Part shown: one piece after another, positions 38,268-49,973 of the stretch | How positions within the stretch are numbered: position 1 is the first letter of the stretch | Layout: the number at the start of each line of letters is the position of its first letter | Assembly: GCA_947493945.1 (NCBI GenBank) | Contig: CANLSR010000005.1 | Location: 1 to 64,000 of the forward strand | Direction of reading: 5' to 3' | DNA from: an uncultured bacterium | Lineage (GTDB): Bacteria > Bacteroidota > Rhodothermia > Rhodothermales > Rubricoccaceae | Length of the DNA stretch: 64,000 nucleotides | The notes under the pieces: generated by a model | The model's input: the letters and a program-made list of their open reading frames with translations, nothing else | Database searches by the model: none | Told to the model about the DNA's origin: nothing | Position numbers and translations under genes: made by a program

Positions 38268-40769
38268 TCAGCGGCCGAGCCGGGCGCGGATGCCCACCGT
38301 CAGCGTGCGTGGGAGGCCGGGGCGCAGGCCGGCCGGGCGGCGGGCGACCTCGTAGGTCGCGTCGGTCACGTTGACGATGCGGCCGACGAGCACGGCGCCG
38401 CCCAGCAGCGGCGCCTCAGCGACGGCGTCGAACGTCAGGTGGGCCCCGATGCGCTCGTCGTCCGGGATGTCGCCCTGGCCGGCGACCGCCCGCATGGCCG
38501 AGACGGCGTTGCCCAGCAGCGCCGCCGACCACCCGCCGCGCTCGACGCCGGCGCGCAGGTAGAGGCGGCGCCGGGCCTGGTAGGGCAGCTCGTCGCCCTC
38601 GGCGACCGTGCCCCACGCGTCGAAGTCGCTCTCGAAGGCGCTCTGGAAGTGGGCGTCGGTCCAGGTGTAGGCCAGCCGCACCGGCGCGGCCCAGCCGCTG
38701 GCGGACGTCGCCAGCCGGACGAGGTCGGCGGTGAGGCCGAGCTCGGCGCCGCGCACGTTGACGCGCCCGCCGTTGAACTGGTCGGCGGTGCCGCCGCCGC
38801 CGGCCGCGGCCAGGTCGCTGCCGAGCAGGTTGCGGTAGCCCGTCCAGAAGCCGGCCACCTGGACCTCGACGCCCGGCCGCCCGACGCGCACGCCCAGCTC
38901 GGCGTTGACGCTCGACTCGGGGTCGGTCTCGGGGCGGCTGTCCGGCGGCGCGAAGCCGCGGTGGAGCCCGCCGAACACGCGCCAGCCGCCGCCCACATCG
39001 ACCAGTGCGCCCAGGCCGGGGATCAGGGCCGTGACCGTGTTGTCGCGCGCCTCCAGGTCCGCCCCCGTCCGCTCAAGGTCGGCCTTGCCGTAGTCCTCGC
39101 GGCGCAGCCGGACGGATTCGAGGCGCAGGCCCGGCGTCAGCGACAGCGGCCCCCACGTCGCCTCCACCTGGACGTACCCGGCCACGGCCCGCGCCGACTC
39201 GATGCGGTTGCTGTCGGTGCCGGGCGTGCCCGCCTCGGCCAGCGCCACCGCGCCGCCTTCGGTCGCGTAGCGGTCGACCCACTGGAACCGGTCCATCTCG
39301 TCGGTGTGGAGGCGCAGGCCGGTCTCGACGAGCGCGCCGGCCTCGGGACGTCCCAGGCGCACTCCCAGTGCGGTCTGGATGCCCTGGCTGCGGTACTCGC
39401 GGTTGTTGGCCTTGACCGCCAGCGTGCCGGTGCCCGCGCCGCGCACGGCGTCGAAGGCCGAGGCGTAGAGCTCGGGGTCGTCCACCAGCGCCGCGATGCC
39501 CACCGCGGCGCCGTCGGCGCCGGTCACCTTGTCGAGCTTGTACCAGTTGCGCGCGAACGCGTTGCGGTACACGGTCGTGGTCAGGTCGACGCGCTCGGAA
39601 AAGAGGGCGACGTGGCGCGCGCGGAGCGCCGTGTGGTCGGCGTCCATCTGGTCCAGTTGGCTGCCGGCGTAGCGGGCGTAGGGCGCCGCCTCGAAGTCGG
39701 CGTCGGTCAGGCCGAGGTAGGTCTCGTCGGAGACCTCGTCGGTGGCGCTGGCGGTCAGGGTGAGCGACTGGAAGACGGCCGCGCCGGGCGCCGTCGCCAG
39801 CCGGACACGCCCGAACAGGTCGGTCTTGTCGAAGCCCGTCGAGAGGTCGCCGCCGCCCGGCCCCGCCAGCGCCAGGCCGTCCGCCCCCTGGATGGTCTTG
39901 AAGCCGTCCACGTTGTCGCTTCGGACCTCGGCCACGACGCCCACGCCCAGGCCGCCGAGCCAGGGCGCCGAGGCCGTCGACGTGCCGGCGCGGGCGTGGA
40001 GCGTCCGCTGGTCGTTGGGGCCGATCGCGACCTCGCCGCGCGCCTCCGGTCCCGCCGGGATGTCGGCCGCGAGCAGGTTGAGGGCGCCGCCCGTCGTGGC
40101 CGGGCCGTACTTGATCTGGCCCGCGCCGGTCCGCACCTCGACGCCGTCCATGCGCGCGACGGTCGGGAAGTAGTAGGCGGCGGGGGCGGCGTAGGGCGCC
40201 GGCGCGATGGGGACGCCGTCCTCCATGAGCGTGATCGTGCTGGAGCGTTCGGCGCCGCTGCCGCGCAGCCCCACGTTGGGCCGCAGGCCGTAGCCGTCCT
40301 CCTCCTGGAGCGTCACGCCCGGCACCTCGCGCAGCACGCGGTGCGCGTCGCCGTTGCCGATCTGCTGGAGCGTCCGGCGGCCGATGTAGTGGCCCGAGCC
40401 GGGCAGGTCCAGCGTGCCGCGCCCGGTCAGCGTCTCGCGGGCCGTCACCACCACCTCGCCGGGGTCGAGCGTGACCTCGACCAGCACCAGCCGCACCGCC
40501 GTGCGCTCCCCGCTGCTCAGCGTCACCGCGACGCGGTCGCCGGCGTAGCCCACGCGGCTAGCGGCGACGGTGTACGTGCCGTCCGCCAGCCCGGCGATTT
40601 CGAACCGGCCGGCAGCGTCGGTGGCCGTCCCCGCGCGCGTGCCCTCGACCACGACGCTCGCGCCGGCCAGGCCGACGCCCCGGGCGTCTTCGACGACGCC
40701 CACGATCTGGGCTTGGGCGGCCGCCGAGGCGGCGAGGAGGAGGAGGAAGGCGAGGGGGCGGACGGGCAT
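38268..40769 (-). CDS. TonB-dependent receptor, Fe(III)-dicitrate (FecA)-like
   Basis: This 833-residue outer-membrane transporter has a signal peptide (MPVRPLAFLLLLAASAAAQA). A carboxypeptidase-regulatory-like domain follows (GVVEDARGVGLAGASVVVEG), then the TonB-box region (DPGEVVVTA). The plug domain has YGLRPNVGLRGSGAERSSTI and GQIKYGPATTGGALNLL, blocks characteristic of FecA-type siderophore receptors. The rest is a beta-barrel, ending GIRARLGR without the usual final aromatic. Uptake of ferric-citrate or a similar iron chelate is likely. The promoter-proximal DNA has an unusual repeat array (40771-40826). No fecI/fecR-type regulator is adjacent. Confidence 0.88.
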   Translation of the reverse strand: MPVRPLAFLLLLAASAAAQAQIVGVVEDARGVGLAGASVVVEGTRAGTATDAAGRFEIAGLADGTYTVAASRVGYAGDRVAVTLSSGERTAVRLVLVEVTLDPGEVVVTARETLTGRGTLDLPGSGHYIGRRTLQQIGNGDAHRVLREVPGVTLQEEDGYGLRPNVGLRGSGAERSSTITLMEDGVPIAPAPYAAPAAYYFPTVARMDGVEVRTGAGQIKYGPATTGGALNLLAADIPAGPEARGEVAIGPNDQRTLHARAGTSTASAPWLGGLGVGVVAEVRSDNVDGFKTIQGADGLALAGPGGGDLSTGFDKTDLFGRVRLATAPGAAVFQSLTLTASATDEVSDETYLGLTDADFEAAPYARYAGSQLDQMDADHTALRARHVALFSERVDLTTTVYRNAFARNWYKLDKVTGADGAAVGIAALVDDPELYASAFDAVRGAGTGTLAVKANNREYRSQGIQTALGVRLGRPEAGALVETGLRLHTDEMDRFQWVDRYATEGGAVALAEAGTPGTDSNRIESARAVAGYVQVEATWGPLSLTPGLRLESVRLRREDYGKADLERTGADLEARDNTVTALIPGLGALVDVGGGWRVFGGLHRGFAPPDSRPETDPESSVNAELGVRVGRPGVEVQVAGFWTGYRNLLGSDLAAAGGGGTADQFNGGRVNVRGAELGLTADLVRLATSASGWAAPVRLAYTWTDAHFQSAFESDFDAWGTVAEGDELPYQARRRLYLRAGVERGGWSAALLGNAVSAMRAVAGQGDIPDDERIGAHLTFDAVAEAPLLGGAVLVGRIVNVTDATYEVARRPAGLRPGLPRTLTVGIRARLGR

Positions 40770-40770
40770 G

Positions 40771-40826
40771 GGATCTCGTTATCTGGACGAGATCCAAGCT
40801 ATCCCCCTTATCTGGATCCCGTCCAG
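40771..40826 (-). promoter_or_regulatory. Inverted and direct repeat array at the start of the FecA-like gene
   Basis: Directly upstream of the ATG lies GGATCTCGT (40771-40779), TATCTGG, ACGAGATCC (40787-40795), a perfect 9-bp inverted repeat. TCTGGACGAGATCC (40782-40795) is also inverted-repeat partner, with one mismatch, to GGATCCCGTCCAGA (40813-40826). TTATCTGGA occurs as a direct repeat at 40779 and 40808. Three related half-sites in 56 bases suggest an operator for a dimeric repressor, probably iron-responsive, or a translation-blocking hairpin at the start codon. The regulator is not identified. Confidence 0.6.
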
Positions 40827-40867
40827 ACAATACGGCCTTGCGCAGCCTCTTCACGGGACCCTCTACA

Positions 40868-40901
40868 CAAAGGGCGGGCCGACCGCGTGGCCGGCCCGCC
40901 C
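40868..40901 (-). terminator. Rho-independent terminator of clpP
   Basis: Read on the minus strand, GGGCGGGCCG (40901-40892) and CGGCCCGCCC (40881-40872) form a 10-bp stem with a 10-base loop, followed by TTTGTG. It lies 26 bases after the clpP stop codon. A CGCTGGCGG word (40902-40910) is beside the stem. Confidence 0.85.
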
Positions 40902-40926
40902 CGCTGGCGGTGCTCGTCGGGAGCCC

Positions 40927-41664
40927 TTAGTCCTCGGTCGGGTCCTCGTTCTTCTCTTCCATCACCTCGATGTTCTCGGCCGGCTCGCCGACGCCCTCGC
41001 CCAGCACCGTGTCGATGATGCCGTACTCCTTGGCCTGGGCGGGGCTCATGAAGTTGTCGCGGTCGGTGTCCTTCTCCACCTGCTCGACCGACTGGCCGGT
41101 GTGGTGCGAGATCACCTCGTTCATCCGCTTCTTGATGTACAGGATCTCCTCGGCCTGGATCTGGATGTCCGAGGCCTGGCCCTGGGCGCCCGACGACGGC
41201 TGGTGGATCATGATGCGGCTGTTGGGGAGCGCGGCCCGCTTGCCCTTGGCGCCGCCCAGCAGGAACACCGAGCCCATCGACGCCGCCAGCCCGACGCAGA
41301 TCGTCGCCACGTCGGGCTTGACGAACTGCATGGTGTCGTAGACGGCCATGCCGGAGTAGACCGCGCCGCCGGGGCTGTTGATGTAGATGTTGATGTCCTT
41401 CTCGGGGTCCTCGGCGGCCAGGAACAGCAGCTGGGCCACGGCCAGGTTGGCCGTCGTGTCGTTGACCTGGGTCCCGAACAGGATGATCCGGTCCTTGAGG
41501 AGGCGCGAGAAGATGTCGTAGGACCGCTCGCCGCGCGTCGTCTGCTCGACGACCATCGGGACGAGGGCGTTGATCGGCGCGGCGTCGAAGCCGCCCGAGT
41601 AGATGCCCTCCGGCATGGACGTGATGCCCTTGGCGAAGGTGACGAGGTCGCTGATCTGGCTCAT
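40927..41664 (-). CDS. clpP: ATP-dependent Clp protease proteolytic subunit ClpP
   Basis: This 245-residue serine protease forms the tetradecameric chamber used by ClpC. The catalytic serine is in [13 protein letters not shown], the histidine in [11 protein letters not shown], and the aspartate in [17 protein letters not shown]. The processing start [14 protein letters not shown] is conserved. The protein is longer than the usual 195-210 residues, with an N-terminal extension of about 45 residues before that block and an acidic C-terminal tail ([11 protein letters not shown]). It is downstream of tig with 165 bases between. Confidence 0.97.
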   Translation of the reverse strand: MSQISDLVTFAKGITSMPEGIYSGGFDAAPINALVPMVVEQTTRGERSYDIFSRLLKDRIILFGTQVNDTTANLAVAQLLFLAAEDPEKDINIYINSPGGAVYSGMAVYDTMQFVKPDVATICVGLAASMGSVFLLGGAKGKRAALPNSRIMIHQPSSGAQGQASDIQIQAEEILYIKKRMNEVISHHTGQSVEQVEKDTDRDNFMSPAQAKEYGIIDTVLGEGVGEPAENIEVMEEKNEDPTED

Positions 41665-41790
41665 TCTTGTAGGAGTCGGGGGGAGCGTGTCTGTTTCGGA
41701 TTGGCACCCAGGCGCGCGGGCACGGTTCCGAACCGCGCCGCCAGCGGGCGGTGCGCGTCGGTCGGCCGCTGCACTCGGGCTGCGACCCGC

Positions 41791-41818
41791 GTAGGGGCGT
41801 ATCGCGATACGCCCCTAC
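41791..41818. repeat. Perfect 28-bp palindrome between tig and clpP
   Basis: GTAGGGGCGTATCG (41791-41804) and CGATACGCCCCTAC (41805-41818) are perfect reverse complements without a spacer. It starts 11 bases after the tig stop (minus strand). Palindromes starting GTAGGGGCG and ending CGCCCCTAC recur in many unrelated bacteria as short interspersed palindromic repeats. Here it may also act as a terminator of tig. A single CCGCCAGCGG lies near 41738 in the same gap. Confidence 0.8.
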
Positions 41819-41829
41819 CCGCCGCGCGG

Positions 41830-43263
41830 CTACGCTTCGTCGGCGTCCTCGTCGGACGGCTCGTCGTCCGCGTCCATCGCGGGCACCAGCTCGACGGGGG
41901 CGTCGGCCTGGGCGGCCTCGACCTCGGCGCGGCGGGCCTCGGCCTCCTCGCGGATCTCGTCGGCCGTCTTCTCGACCACGCTGAACCGGCCCTCCAGGGC
42001 GCCGAACACGCGCTGGTTCAGAAGCTGGTCGCCCATCTGCTCCATCAGCTGGGGCTGGGCCGTGAAGTACTGCTTGACCAGCTCGGCGTCGGCGCCGTCG
42101 CCCGCCAGCTTCTCGAACTCGGCCTCGAAGTCCTCGTTGCTCACCTCCAGGCCCTCCTCCTCGATCAGCTGGTCCTTGACCAGCAGCCAGCGCACCTGGT
42201 CCTGGGCCTGCTGGCGGTTCTGCTCGCGCCACGCCTCGACGTCGAAGGTGGGCGGCAGGTCGCCGCCCTGCTGCTGGCGGACGTCCTGGAGCATCGTGTC
42301 GAGGGCGGCCTCGGCCAGCGTCTCCGGCACCTGGACGCTCTCGCGGTGGCCGAGCACGAACTGCTCCACCATCTTCTGCTCCAGCGCCTGGTTGGCCCGC
42401 TGCGTCCACGAGCGCTCCAGGTCCTCGCGGATCTGGGCCTTGAGGTCGTCCAGGCTGTCGCTCTCGCCCTTGGTCTGCGACTTGATAAAGTCGGCGTCCA
42501 CCTCCGGCACGACGCGCTCCAGCACGTCGACGACGGTCATCTTGTAGCGGTCGACGTGGTCCTCGTGGTCCGTCTCCTCGTCGGCCTCGTGGAGGTGCGG
42601 GAGCTCGACCGTCGTCTCGTCGCCGATGGCGAGCCCCGTCAGCGCCTCCACCATCTCGGGGCGGAGGTCGGGGTTGGCCATCACGATCCGGGCCGCGTTC
42701 TGCTTGGCGCCGGTCGCCTCGCCGCTCTCGTCGACGGGCTGGATGTCCACCATCGCGACGTGCTCGGTGCTGATGGCCGTGCCCTCGGGCGCGTCCTCCT
42801 CCTCGGCCGCCAGGTCGCGGCGGCGCTGGAGGTCGGCGTCGACATCCTCGTCGGTAAAGGCGCGGACGACGCGCGTGACCGGCACGCCGGACAGGTCCGC
42901 CAGCGAGATCTCGGGCTTGACGCCGAACTGGACGGTCGCCGTGAGGCCGGCCTCGGGGTCCGACACGTCGAAGTCGAGGTCGGTCAGGCGCGGCTGGCCG
43001 ATGGGCTCGACCTCGTCGTTCTCGGCGACCGCCGTCCGGTACGCCTCGCCGATGGCCTGCTCGGCCACCTCGACCGACACCTGCGGCCCGACCATCTTGC
43101 GGACGACGTTCATGGGCACCTTGCCCGGCCGGAACCCCTTGAGGTTCATCTGGGCGCGCTGGCGCTTGAGCGCCTCGGCGATCTGGGGCTGGAGCTCCTC
43201 GGCGGGGATGGTCACGTCGAGGACGTAGTCGACGTCGTTGAGGGCGCGGAGTTCGGTCGGCAT
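41830..43263 (-). CDS. tig: Trigger factor
   Basis: This 477-residue ribosome-associated chaperone and prolyl isomerase has an N-terminal ribosome-binding domain with the signature LKGFRPGKVPMNVV (GFRxGxxP, about residues 44-57). The middle PPIase-like region is acidic and degenerate, with a His/Asp/Glu-rich insertion (LHEADEETDHEDHVD) that may abolish isomerase function, and the C-terminal region is a long helical arm. The tail is acidic (DDEPSDEDADEA). ATG 43261-43263 (MPTELRALNDVDY) is chosen. It lies upstream of clpP, as in many bacteria. Confidence 0.94.
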   Translation of the reverse strand: MPTELRALNDVDYVLDVTIPAEELQPQIAEALKRQRAQMNLKGFRPGKVPMNVVRKMVGPQVSVEVAEQAIGEAYRTAVAENDEVEPIGQPRLTDLDFDVSDPEAGLTATVQFGVKPEISLADLSGVPVTRVVRAFTDEDVDADLQRRRDLAAEEEDAPEGTAISTEHVAMVDIQPVDESGEATGAKQNAARIVMANPDLRPEMVEALTGLAIGDETTVELPHLHEADEETDHEDHVDRYKMTVVDVLERVVPEVDADFIKSQTKGESDSLDDLKAQIREDLERSWTQRANQALEQKMVEQFVLGHRESVQVPETLAEAALDTMLQDVRQQQGGDLPPTFDVEAWREQNRQQAQDQVRWLLVKDQLIEEEGLEVSNEDFEAEFEKLAGDGADAELVKQYFTAQPQLMEQMGDQLLNQRVFGALEGRFSVVEKTADEIREEAEARRAEVEAAQADAPVELVPAMDADDEPSDEDADEA

Positions 43264-43396
43264 TCGGTCGGAGGGTCGGATAGACAGCGTGCGCAGCGCC
43301 AGCGTTGGCACCGCGCACGGGATACGCCGAAGCTAGGCCGCGGGACCCCGCCAGCCGATGAGGATGCGGTGACGAGTGCCCCGCCGGCGGCCGGCC

Positions 43397-43440
43397 CCGC
43401 TGGCGGCCGTCGTAGGCGGGCCGGCACGGGCCGCCAGCGG
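43397..43440. repeat. Inverted CCGCTGGCGG pair upstream of tig
   Basis: Arms CCGCTGGCGGCC (43397-43408) and GGCCGCCAGCGG (43429-43440) pair perfectly over 12 bp with a 20-base loop. Confidence 0.65.
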
Positions 43441-43525
43441 CGGGGCGCAGGGCTCCCCCCGTCGGACCGCGCGTTGAGCGTGGCGATAGGTGACTGGCGG
43501 GGGGAGCGAGCCGAGCGGGCTCCGC

Positions 43526-43560
43526 ACAAAGCGCCCGGCCCCACGACGGGGGCCGGGCGC
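43526..43560 (-). terminator. Rho-independent terminator of hppA
   Basis: Read on the minus strand, GCGCCCGGCCCC (43560-43549) and GGGGCCGGGCGC (43542-43531) form a perfect 12-bp stem with a 6-base loop, followed by TTTGTG. It lies 48 bases after the hppA stop codon, beyond a CGCTGGCG pair. Confidence 0.85.
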
Positions 43561-43569
43561 GTGCCTCGT

Positions 43570-43594
43570 CCCGCTGGCGCTCGCCGCCAGCGGG
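43570..43594. repeat. Inverted CCCGCTGGCG pair after hppA
   Basis: Arms CCCGCTGGCG (43570-43579) and CGCCAGCGGG (43585-43594) are perfectly complementary over 10 bp with a 5-base loop, 13 bases after the hppA stop. A separate, stronger terminator follows it, so termination alone does not explain this pair. Confidence 0.7.
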
Positions 43595-43607
43595 GGGCCG
43601 CGTTGGC

Positions 43608-45905
<2,298 letters not shown>

Positions 45906-45960
45906 GAGTGGAGGGGGAGGGTGAGTCGGCCGGGGCCGGGTCGGTCGGAGCGCGGGGCGG

Positions 45961-46677
45961 TCAGCGGCGGTTGTGCCGGTTCATGGCCGCCGTCAGCCCG
46001 TCGCGGGCGAACGTGAGCGCGGCCCGCGCCGCCTCGTCGAAGGCCGCGTCGGCCGCGGGGCGCTCGTCGTCGTCGAAGGCAGACAGGACGAAATCGACCT
46101 GGCCACCTGGGGGGAAACTATTCCCGATCCCTACACGCAACCGAGGAAACTCGTCCGACCCCAGCGCCTCGATGACGTCGCGGACGCCGTTGTGGCCGGC
46201 GTGCGAGCCCCTGGGGCGCAGGCGCAAGGCGCCGATGGGCAGCGCGAGGTCGTCGTAGACCACCAGCAGGTCGGCGGCGGTCAGGCCGTAGCGGTCGAGC
46301 AGCGCGGCCACGGCGCGTCCGCTCCGGTTCATGAACGTGAGCGGCTTGGCGAGCGCGAGGACCACGCCCGGCGCCCCGCTGGCGCCAGCGCTCGGCGGCG
46401 CGGGGCCGTCGGCCGTGGGCGAGCTCGGGGCAGGCTCGGCCGGCTCGTCGGGCAGCCGCCCCTGGGCGACGACGGCCGAGGCGCGGCGGCCCCGGTCGGT
46501 CACCTCAGTGTCCAACCCCAGGCCCAGCCGGTCCGCCAGCCGGTCGATGGTCTCGAAGCCGGCGTTGTGCCGCGTGCCCACGTAGTCCGGCCCCGGATTG
46601 CCCAGCCCGACGATCAGGTGGGACGGGCGGAGCGCCGGGGCGGGGGGCGGAGCGGGACGGCGGGAAAACCAGGACAT
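45961..46677 (-). CDS. pth: Peptidyl-tRNA hydrolase with an internal low-complexity insertion
   Basis: This 238-residue enzyme recycles peptidyl-tRNA released from stalled ribosomes. Signatures are [21 protein letters not shown] (catalytic His in RHNAGF), [23 protein letters not shown] (catalytic Asp) and [17 protein letters not shown]. After [10 protein letters not shown] there is an insertion of roughly 25 residues rich in Pro/Ala/Ser/Gly ([20 protein letters not shown]) not usual in Pth. Its DNA contains the palindromic word CGCTGGCGCCAGCG (about 46377-46390). ATG 46675-46677 ([12 protein letters not shown]) is used. It follows rplY, separated by that gene's terminator. Confidence 0.94.
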   Translation of the reverse strand: MSWFSRRPAPPPAPALRPSHLIVGLGNPGPDYVGTRHNAGFETIDRLADRLGLGLDTEVTDRGRRASAVVAQGRLPDEPAEPAPSSPTADGPAPPSAGASGAPGVVLALAKPLTFMNRSGRAVAALLDRYGLTAADLLVVYDDLALPIGALRLRPRGSHAGHNGVRDVIEALGSDEFPRLRVGIGNSFPPGGQVDFVLSAFDDDERPAADAAFDEAARAALTFARDGLTAAMNRHNRR

Positions 46678-46808
46678 GACACCGGGGGAATGGGCGGGGG
46701 GTGGGGCGGCCGGCCTGGGCCGCTGGCGACGCGCGCCGCCAGCCGGAGAGCCGCCGGCCGGGGAGGGCCGAGCGCTCAGCCAAGCTCCGGCATGCCCGGC
46801 GGCACGGG

Positions 46809-46847
46809 GAAAACAAAAGCGGCCCCCTCCACATCGGAGAGGGCCGC
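46809..46847 (-). terminator. Rho-independent terminator of rplY
   Basis: Read on the minus strand, GCGGCCCTCTCC (46847-46836) and GGAGGGGGCCGC (46830-46819) form a 12-bp stem with one wobble pair and a 5-base loop, followed by TTTTGTTTT. It lies 67 bases after the rplY stop. Confidence 0.9.
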
Positions 46848-46914
46848 CCAAACGTCGACAGCAGGGATACCGGGGCACCGGGGCACCGGGCGCTTGCCCG
46901 TCGCTCCCCGGTCG

Positions 46915-47571
46915 CTAGGCCTCGTCGCCCTCGGCGGGCGCGCCGTCCTCGCCCTCGGCCAGCAGCTCCTCGCCCTCAATGCCCTCGACCAGGTCGACGG
47001 CCTCGGTCTCGTCCTCCTCCACCAGCGCGCGCGGCGCGGTGACGGTAGCGAGCGTCCGGCTGGGGTCGGTCAGCACCTCGATGCTGCCGCCCAGCGACAG
47101 CTCCTCGACGTGAAGCGACTCGCCAACGTCCATCGTCGAGATGTCGATCGAGACGTGGCCCGGGATGTCCTTGGGCAGCGCGCGGATCTCGAGGTCGTTA
47201 AGCGGCTGCGACAGGATGCCGCCGGCCTTGACGCCGCGCGGCGTGCCCTCCAGCCGGATCGGGATCGTCATCGTCAGCGACTCGCCCTGGGTCAGCGCCA
47301 GGAAGTCGACGTGGATCGGGACCTCGGTGATGGGGTGGAAGATCGTCTCCTTGACGATGGCCTCGTGGTCCTCGCCGTCCATCGAGAGCCCCACCCGGTA
47401 GGTCTCGGCCGTGTGGATCAGCGGGCGCAGCTGGAGCGTCTCGACGGCAAAGTGGACCGGCGCGGTGTGCGAGCCGTAGAGGACGCAGGGGACGAGGCCC
47501 TCGCGGCGGACGGCCTTGGCGGCCTTTTTGCCGGTCTCGCGGGGCCGGGCGTCAAGCGTGATGGACTGCAT
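46915..47571 (-). CDS. rplY: 50S ribosomal protein L25/general stress protein Ctc
   Basis: This 218-residue bL25 of the long (Ctc) type binds 5S rRNA. The N-terminal L25 domain reads TLDARPRETGKKAAKAVRRE, with VPCVLYGSHTAPVHFAV and HPITEVPIHVDFLAL. The C-terminal TL5 domain includes GTPRGVKAGGILSQPLNDLE and IPGHVSIDISTMDVGESLHV. An acidic tail ends the protein (EGEDGAPAEGDEA). ATG 47569-47571 is chosen. The order prs-rplY-pth is the common bacterial arrangement and is kept here. Confidence 0.96.
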   Translation of the reverse strand: MQSITLDARPRETGKKAAKAVRREGLVPCVLYGSHTAPVHFAVETLQLRPLIHTAETYRVGLSMDGEDHEAIVKETIFHPITEVPIHVDFLALTQGESLTMTIPIRLEGTPRGVKAGGILSQPLNDLEIRALPKDIPGHVSIDISTMDVGESLHVEELSLGGSIEVLTDPSRTLATVTAPRALVEEDETEAVDLVEGIEGEELLAEGEDGAPAEGDEA

Positions 47572-47691
47572 TCGAGGTTCAGGGTCAGGGTTCCAGGCTC
47601 TCAAGGTCGGAGTTTCGAGCCTAGCGGACTGTGAACCCTGATCCTAGAATGACACCCCCGACAAACTCGGCGCGCCCGGCCGGCGGGCCCG

Positions 47692-48726
<1,035 letters not shown>

Positions 48727-48811
48727 GGCAGGACCGGGGGGCGGGAGGGCGTGACCGAAGCGAGACCCCGTGGGGCCGGCGTGCAGCCTCCCTTGTGGGG
48801 ACGGCCGCCAG

Positions 48812-48882
48812 TTGCCCGAGGAGGATTCGAACCTCCACAACCACTTCCAAAGAGTGGTGTGCTGCCATTACACCATCGGGCA
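48812..48882 (-). tRNA. tRNA-Gln (anticodon TTG), CCA not encoded
   Basis: On the minus strand the acceptor arm TGCCCGA (48882-48876) pairs with TCGGGCA (48819-48813), and the discriminator base is A. The anticodon stem CCACT/AGTGG carries the loop CTTTGGA with anticodon TTG. The T-arm GGAGG-TTCGAAT-CCTCC is complete. The next bases are CTG, so CCA must be added enzymatically, unlike tRNA-Gly at 37064. It lies 85 bases upstream of prs on the same strand. Confidence 0.96.
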
Positions 48883-49039
48883 AGCGGCACCCGGCGGCCG
48901 AGAGGGCGTAGTCTGCCGTCTCGGCCGGGGCACGCGTGCAAGCTAGGTGGCCCCGGCCGGATCGGCCACGCCCGCGGTCCCTCCACCCCGCCTCGGGGCG
49001 GGCCCCAGGCGTGTTTTGCTTTCCTCTTCACCCGACGAC

Positions 49040-49858
49040 GTGCTCGACGCTGCCCTCTCTGCCCTCAACGGGGCCCCCCCGCCTCAAGAACGGGCCGCCA
49101 TCGGCGTGCTCGGCGGGCTCGGGCCGTACGCCGGCCTCGACCTGGTCCGCGCGGTGTTCGACGAGACCGAGGCCTCGAGCGACCAGGACCACCTCCCGGT
49201 CACGCTGGTCTCGTACCCCGGCCGCATCCCCGACCGCGCCACCTGGATCGCCGACCCCTCGGCCCCGAGCCCGCTGCCGGCCATGATGGACGTGCTCCGG
49301 AAGCTGGACGACGCCGGCTGCGCCGTGGCCGGCATCCCGTGCAACACCGCCCACGCGCCGGCCATCTACGACCGCCTCCAGGACGGGCTGCTCGCCGACG
49401 GCCGCGACCTCCGGCTGCTCCACATCGTGGACGCCATCGTGGCGGCCGTCGCCGAGCGGGCGCCGGGCGCCCAGATGATCGGTGTGCTGGCGACCACGTC
49501 GTCCGTCGAGAACCGGCTGCACCAGGTCGGGCTGGAGGCGGCCGGGCTCCAGGCCCTCGTGCCGGACTCGACGCACCAGGCGGCCGTCCAGACCACGATC
49601 TACGGGCCGTGGGGGCTCAAGGCCCAGAGCGCGCCGCCCGACGACCGCTCCCGCCAGTTGCTGCTGGACGCGGCCGACCACCTGGTCGAGCGCGGCGCCG
49701 ACGCCGTGATCCTGGGCTGCACCGAGCTCCCGCTGGCGGTGCCGGAGCGCGAGCGCGGCGGGGTCCCGTTCGTCAACTCGACGCGGGCGCTGGCGCGGGC
49801 GCTGATCCGGGCCACGCACCCCGGGAAGCTGCGCTTTGCCCGAACGCTGGTCGCCTGA
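49040..49858 (+). CDS. Aspartate/glutamate racemase family protein
   Basis: This 272-residue cofactor-independent racemase-fold protein shows GVLGGLGPYAGLDLVRAVF at the N-terminus, a first catalytic cysteine in GIPCNTAHAPAIYDRL (about residue 104) and a second in VILGCTELPLAVPER (about residue 231). Substrates of the family are aspartate, glutamate or other amino acids used for D-amino-acid supply; I cannot tell which. No ATG precedes the domain. GTG 49040 (VLDAALSALNGA) is the best start, with TTG 49016 possible. Confidence 0.88.
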   Translation: MLDAALSALNGAPPPQERAAIGVLGGLGPYAGLDLVRAVFDETEASSDQDHLPVTLVSYPGRIPDRATWIADPSAPSPLPAMMDVLRKLDDAGCAVAGIPCNTAHAPAIYDRLQDGLLADGRDLRLLHIVDAIVAAVAERAPGAQMIGVLATTSSVENRLHQVGLEAAGLQALVPDSTHQAAVQTTIYGPWGLKAQSAPPDDRSRQLLLDAADHLVERGADAVILGCTELPLAVPERERGGVPFVNSTRALARALIRATHPGKLRFARTLVA

Positions 49859-49973
49859 TCTCTTGCCGGCGACGTCCGCCAGTGGGGTCGGGCGGAGTCC
49901 TGGGCGCGGGCCAAACGGCGTGACCTCCCCGTCCGGACCTTTTGCACAGGCGGGCGGGGCGGTAAAGTGAGGG

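Larger units (their letters stand above)
43264..43607. other. 344-base gap between hppA and tig
   Basis: No gene is visible. The gap carries a 12-bp perfect CCGCTGGCGGCC/GGCCGCCAGCGG pair (43397-43440), the hppA terminator (43526-43560), and another perfect inverted pair (43570-43594) just after the hppA stop. The tig promoter must lie between about 43264 and 43400, but I see no clear consensus boxes. Confidence 0.5.

Noticed and set aside
48727-48840. Longer prs start overlapping tRNA-Gln
   Set aside because: The extended frame runs into the tRNA gene, and family homology begins at the GTG at 48726.
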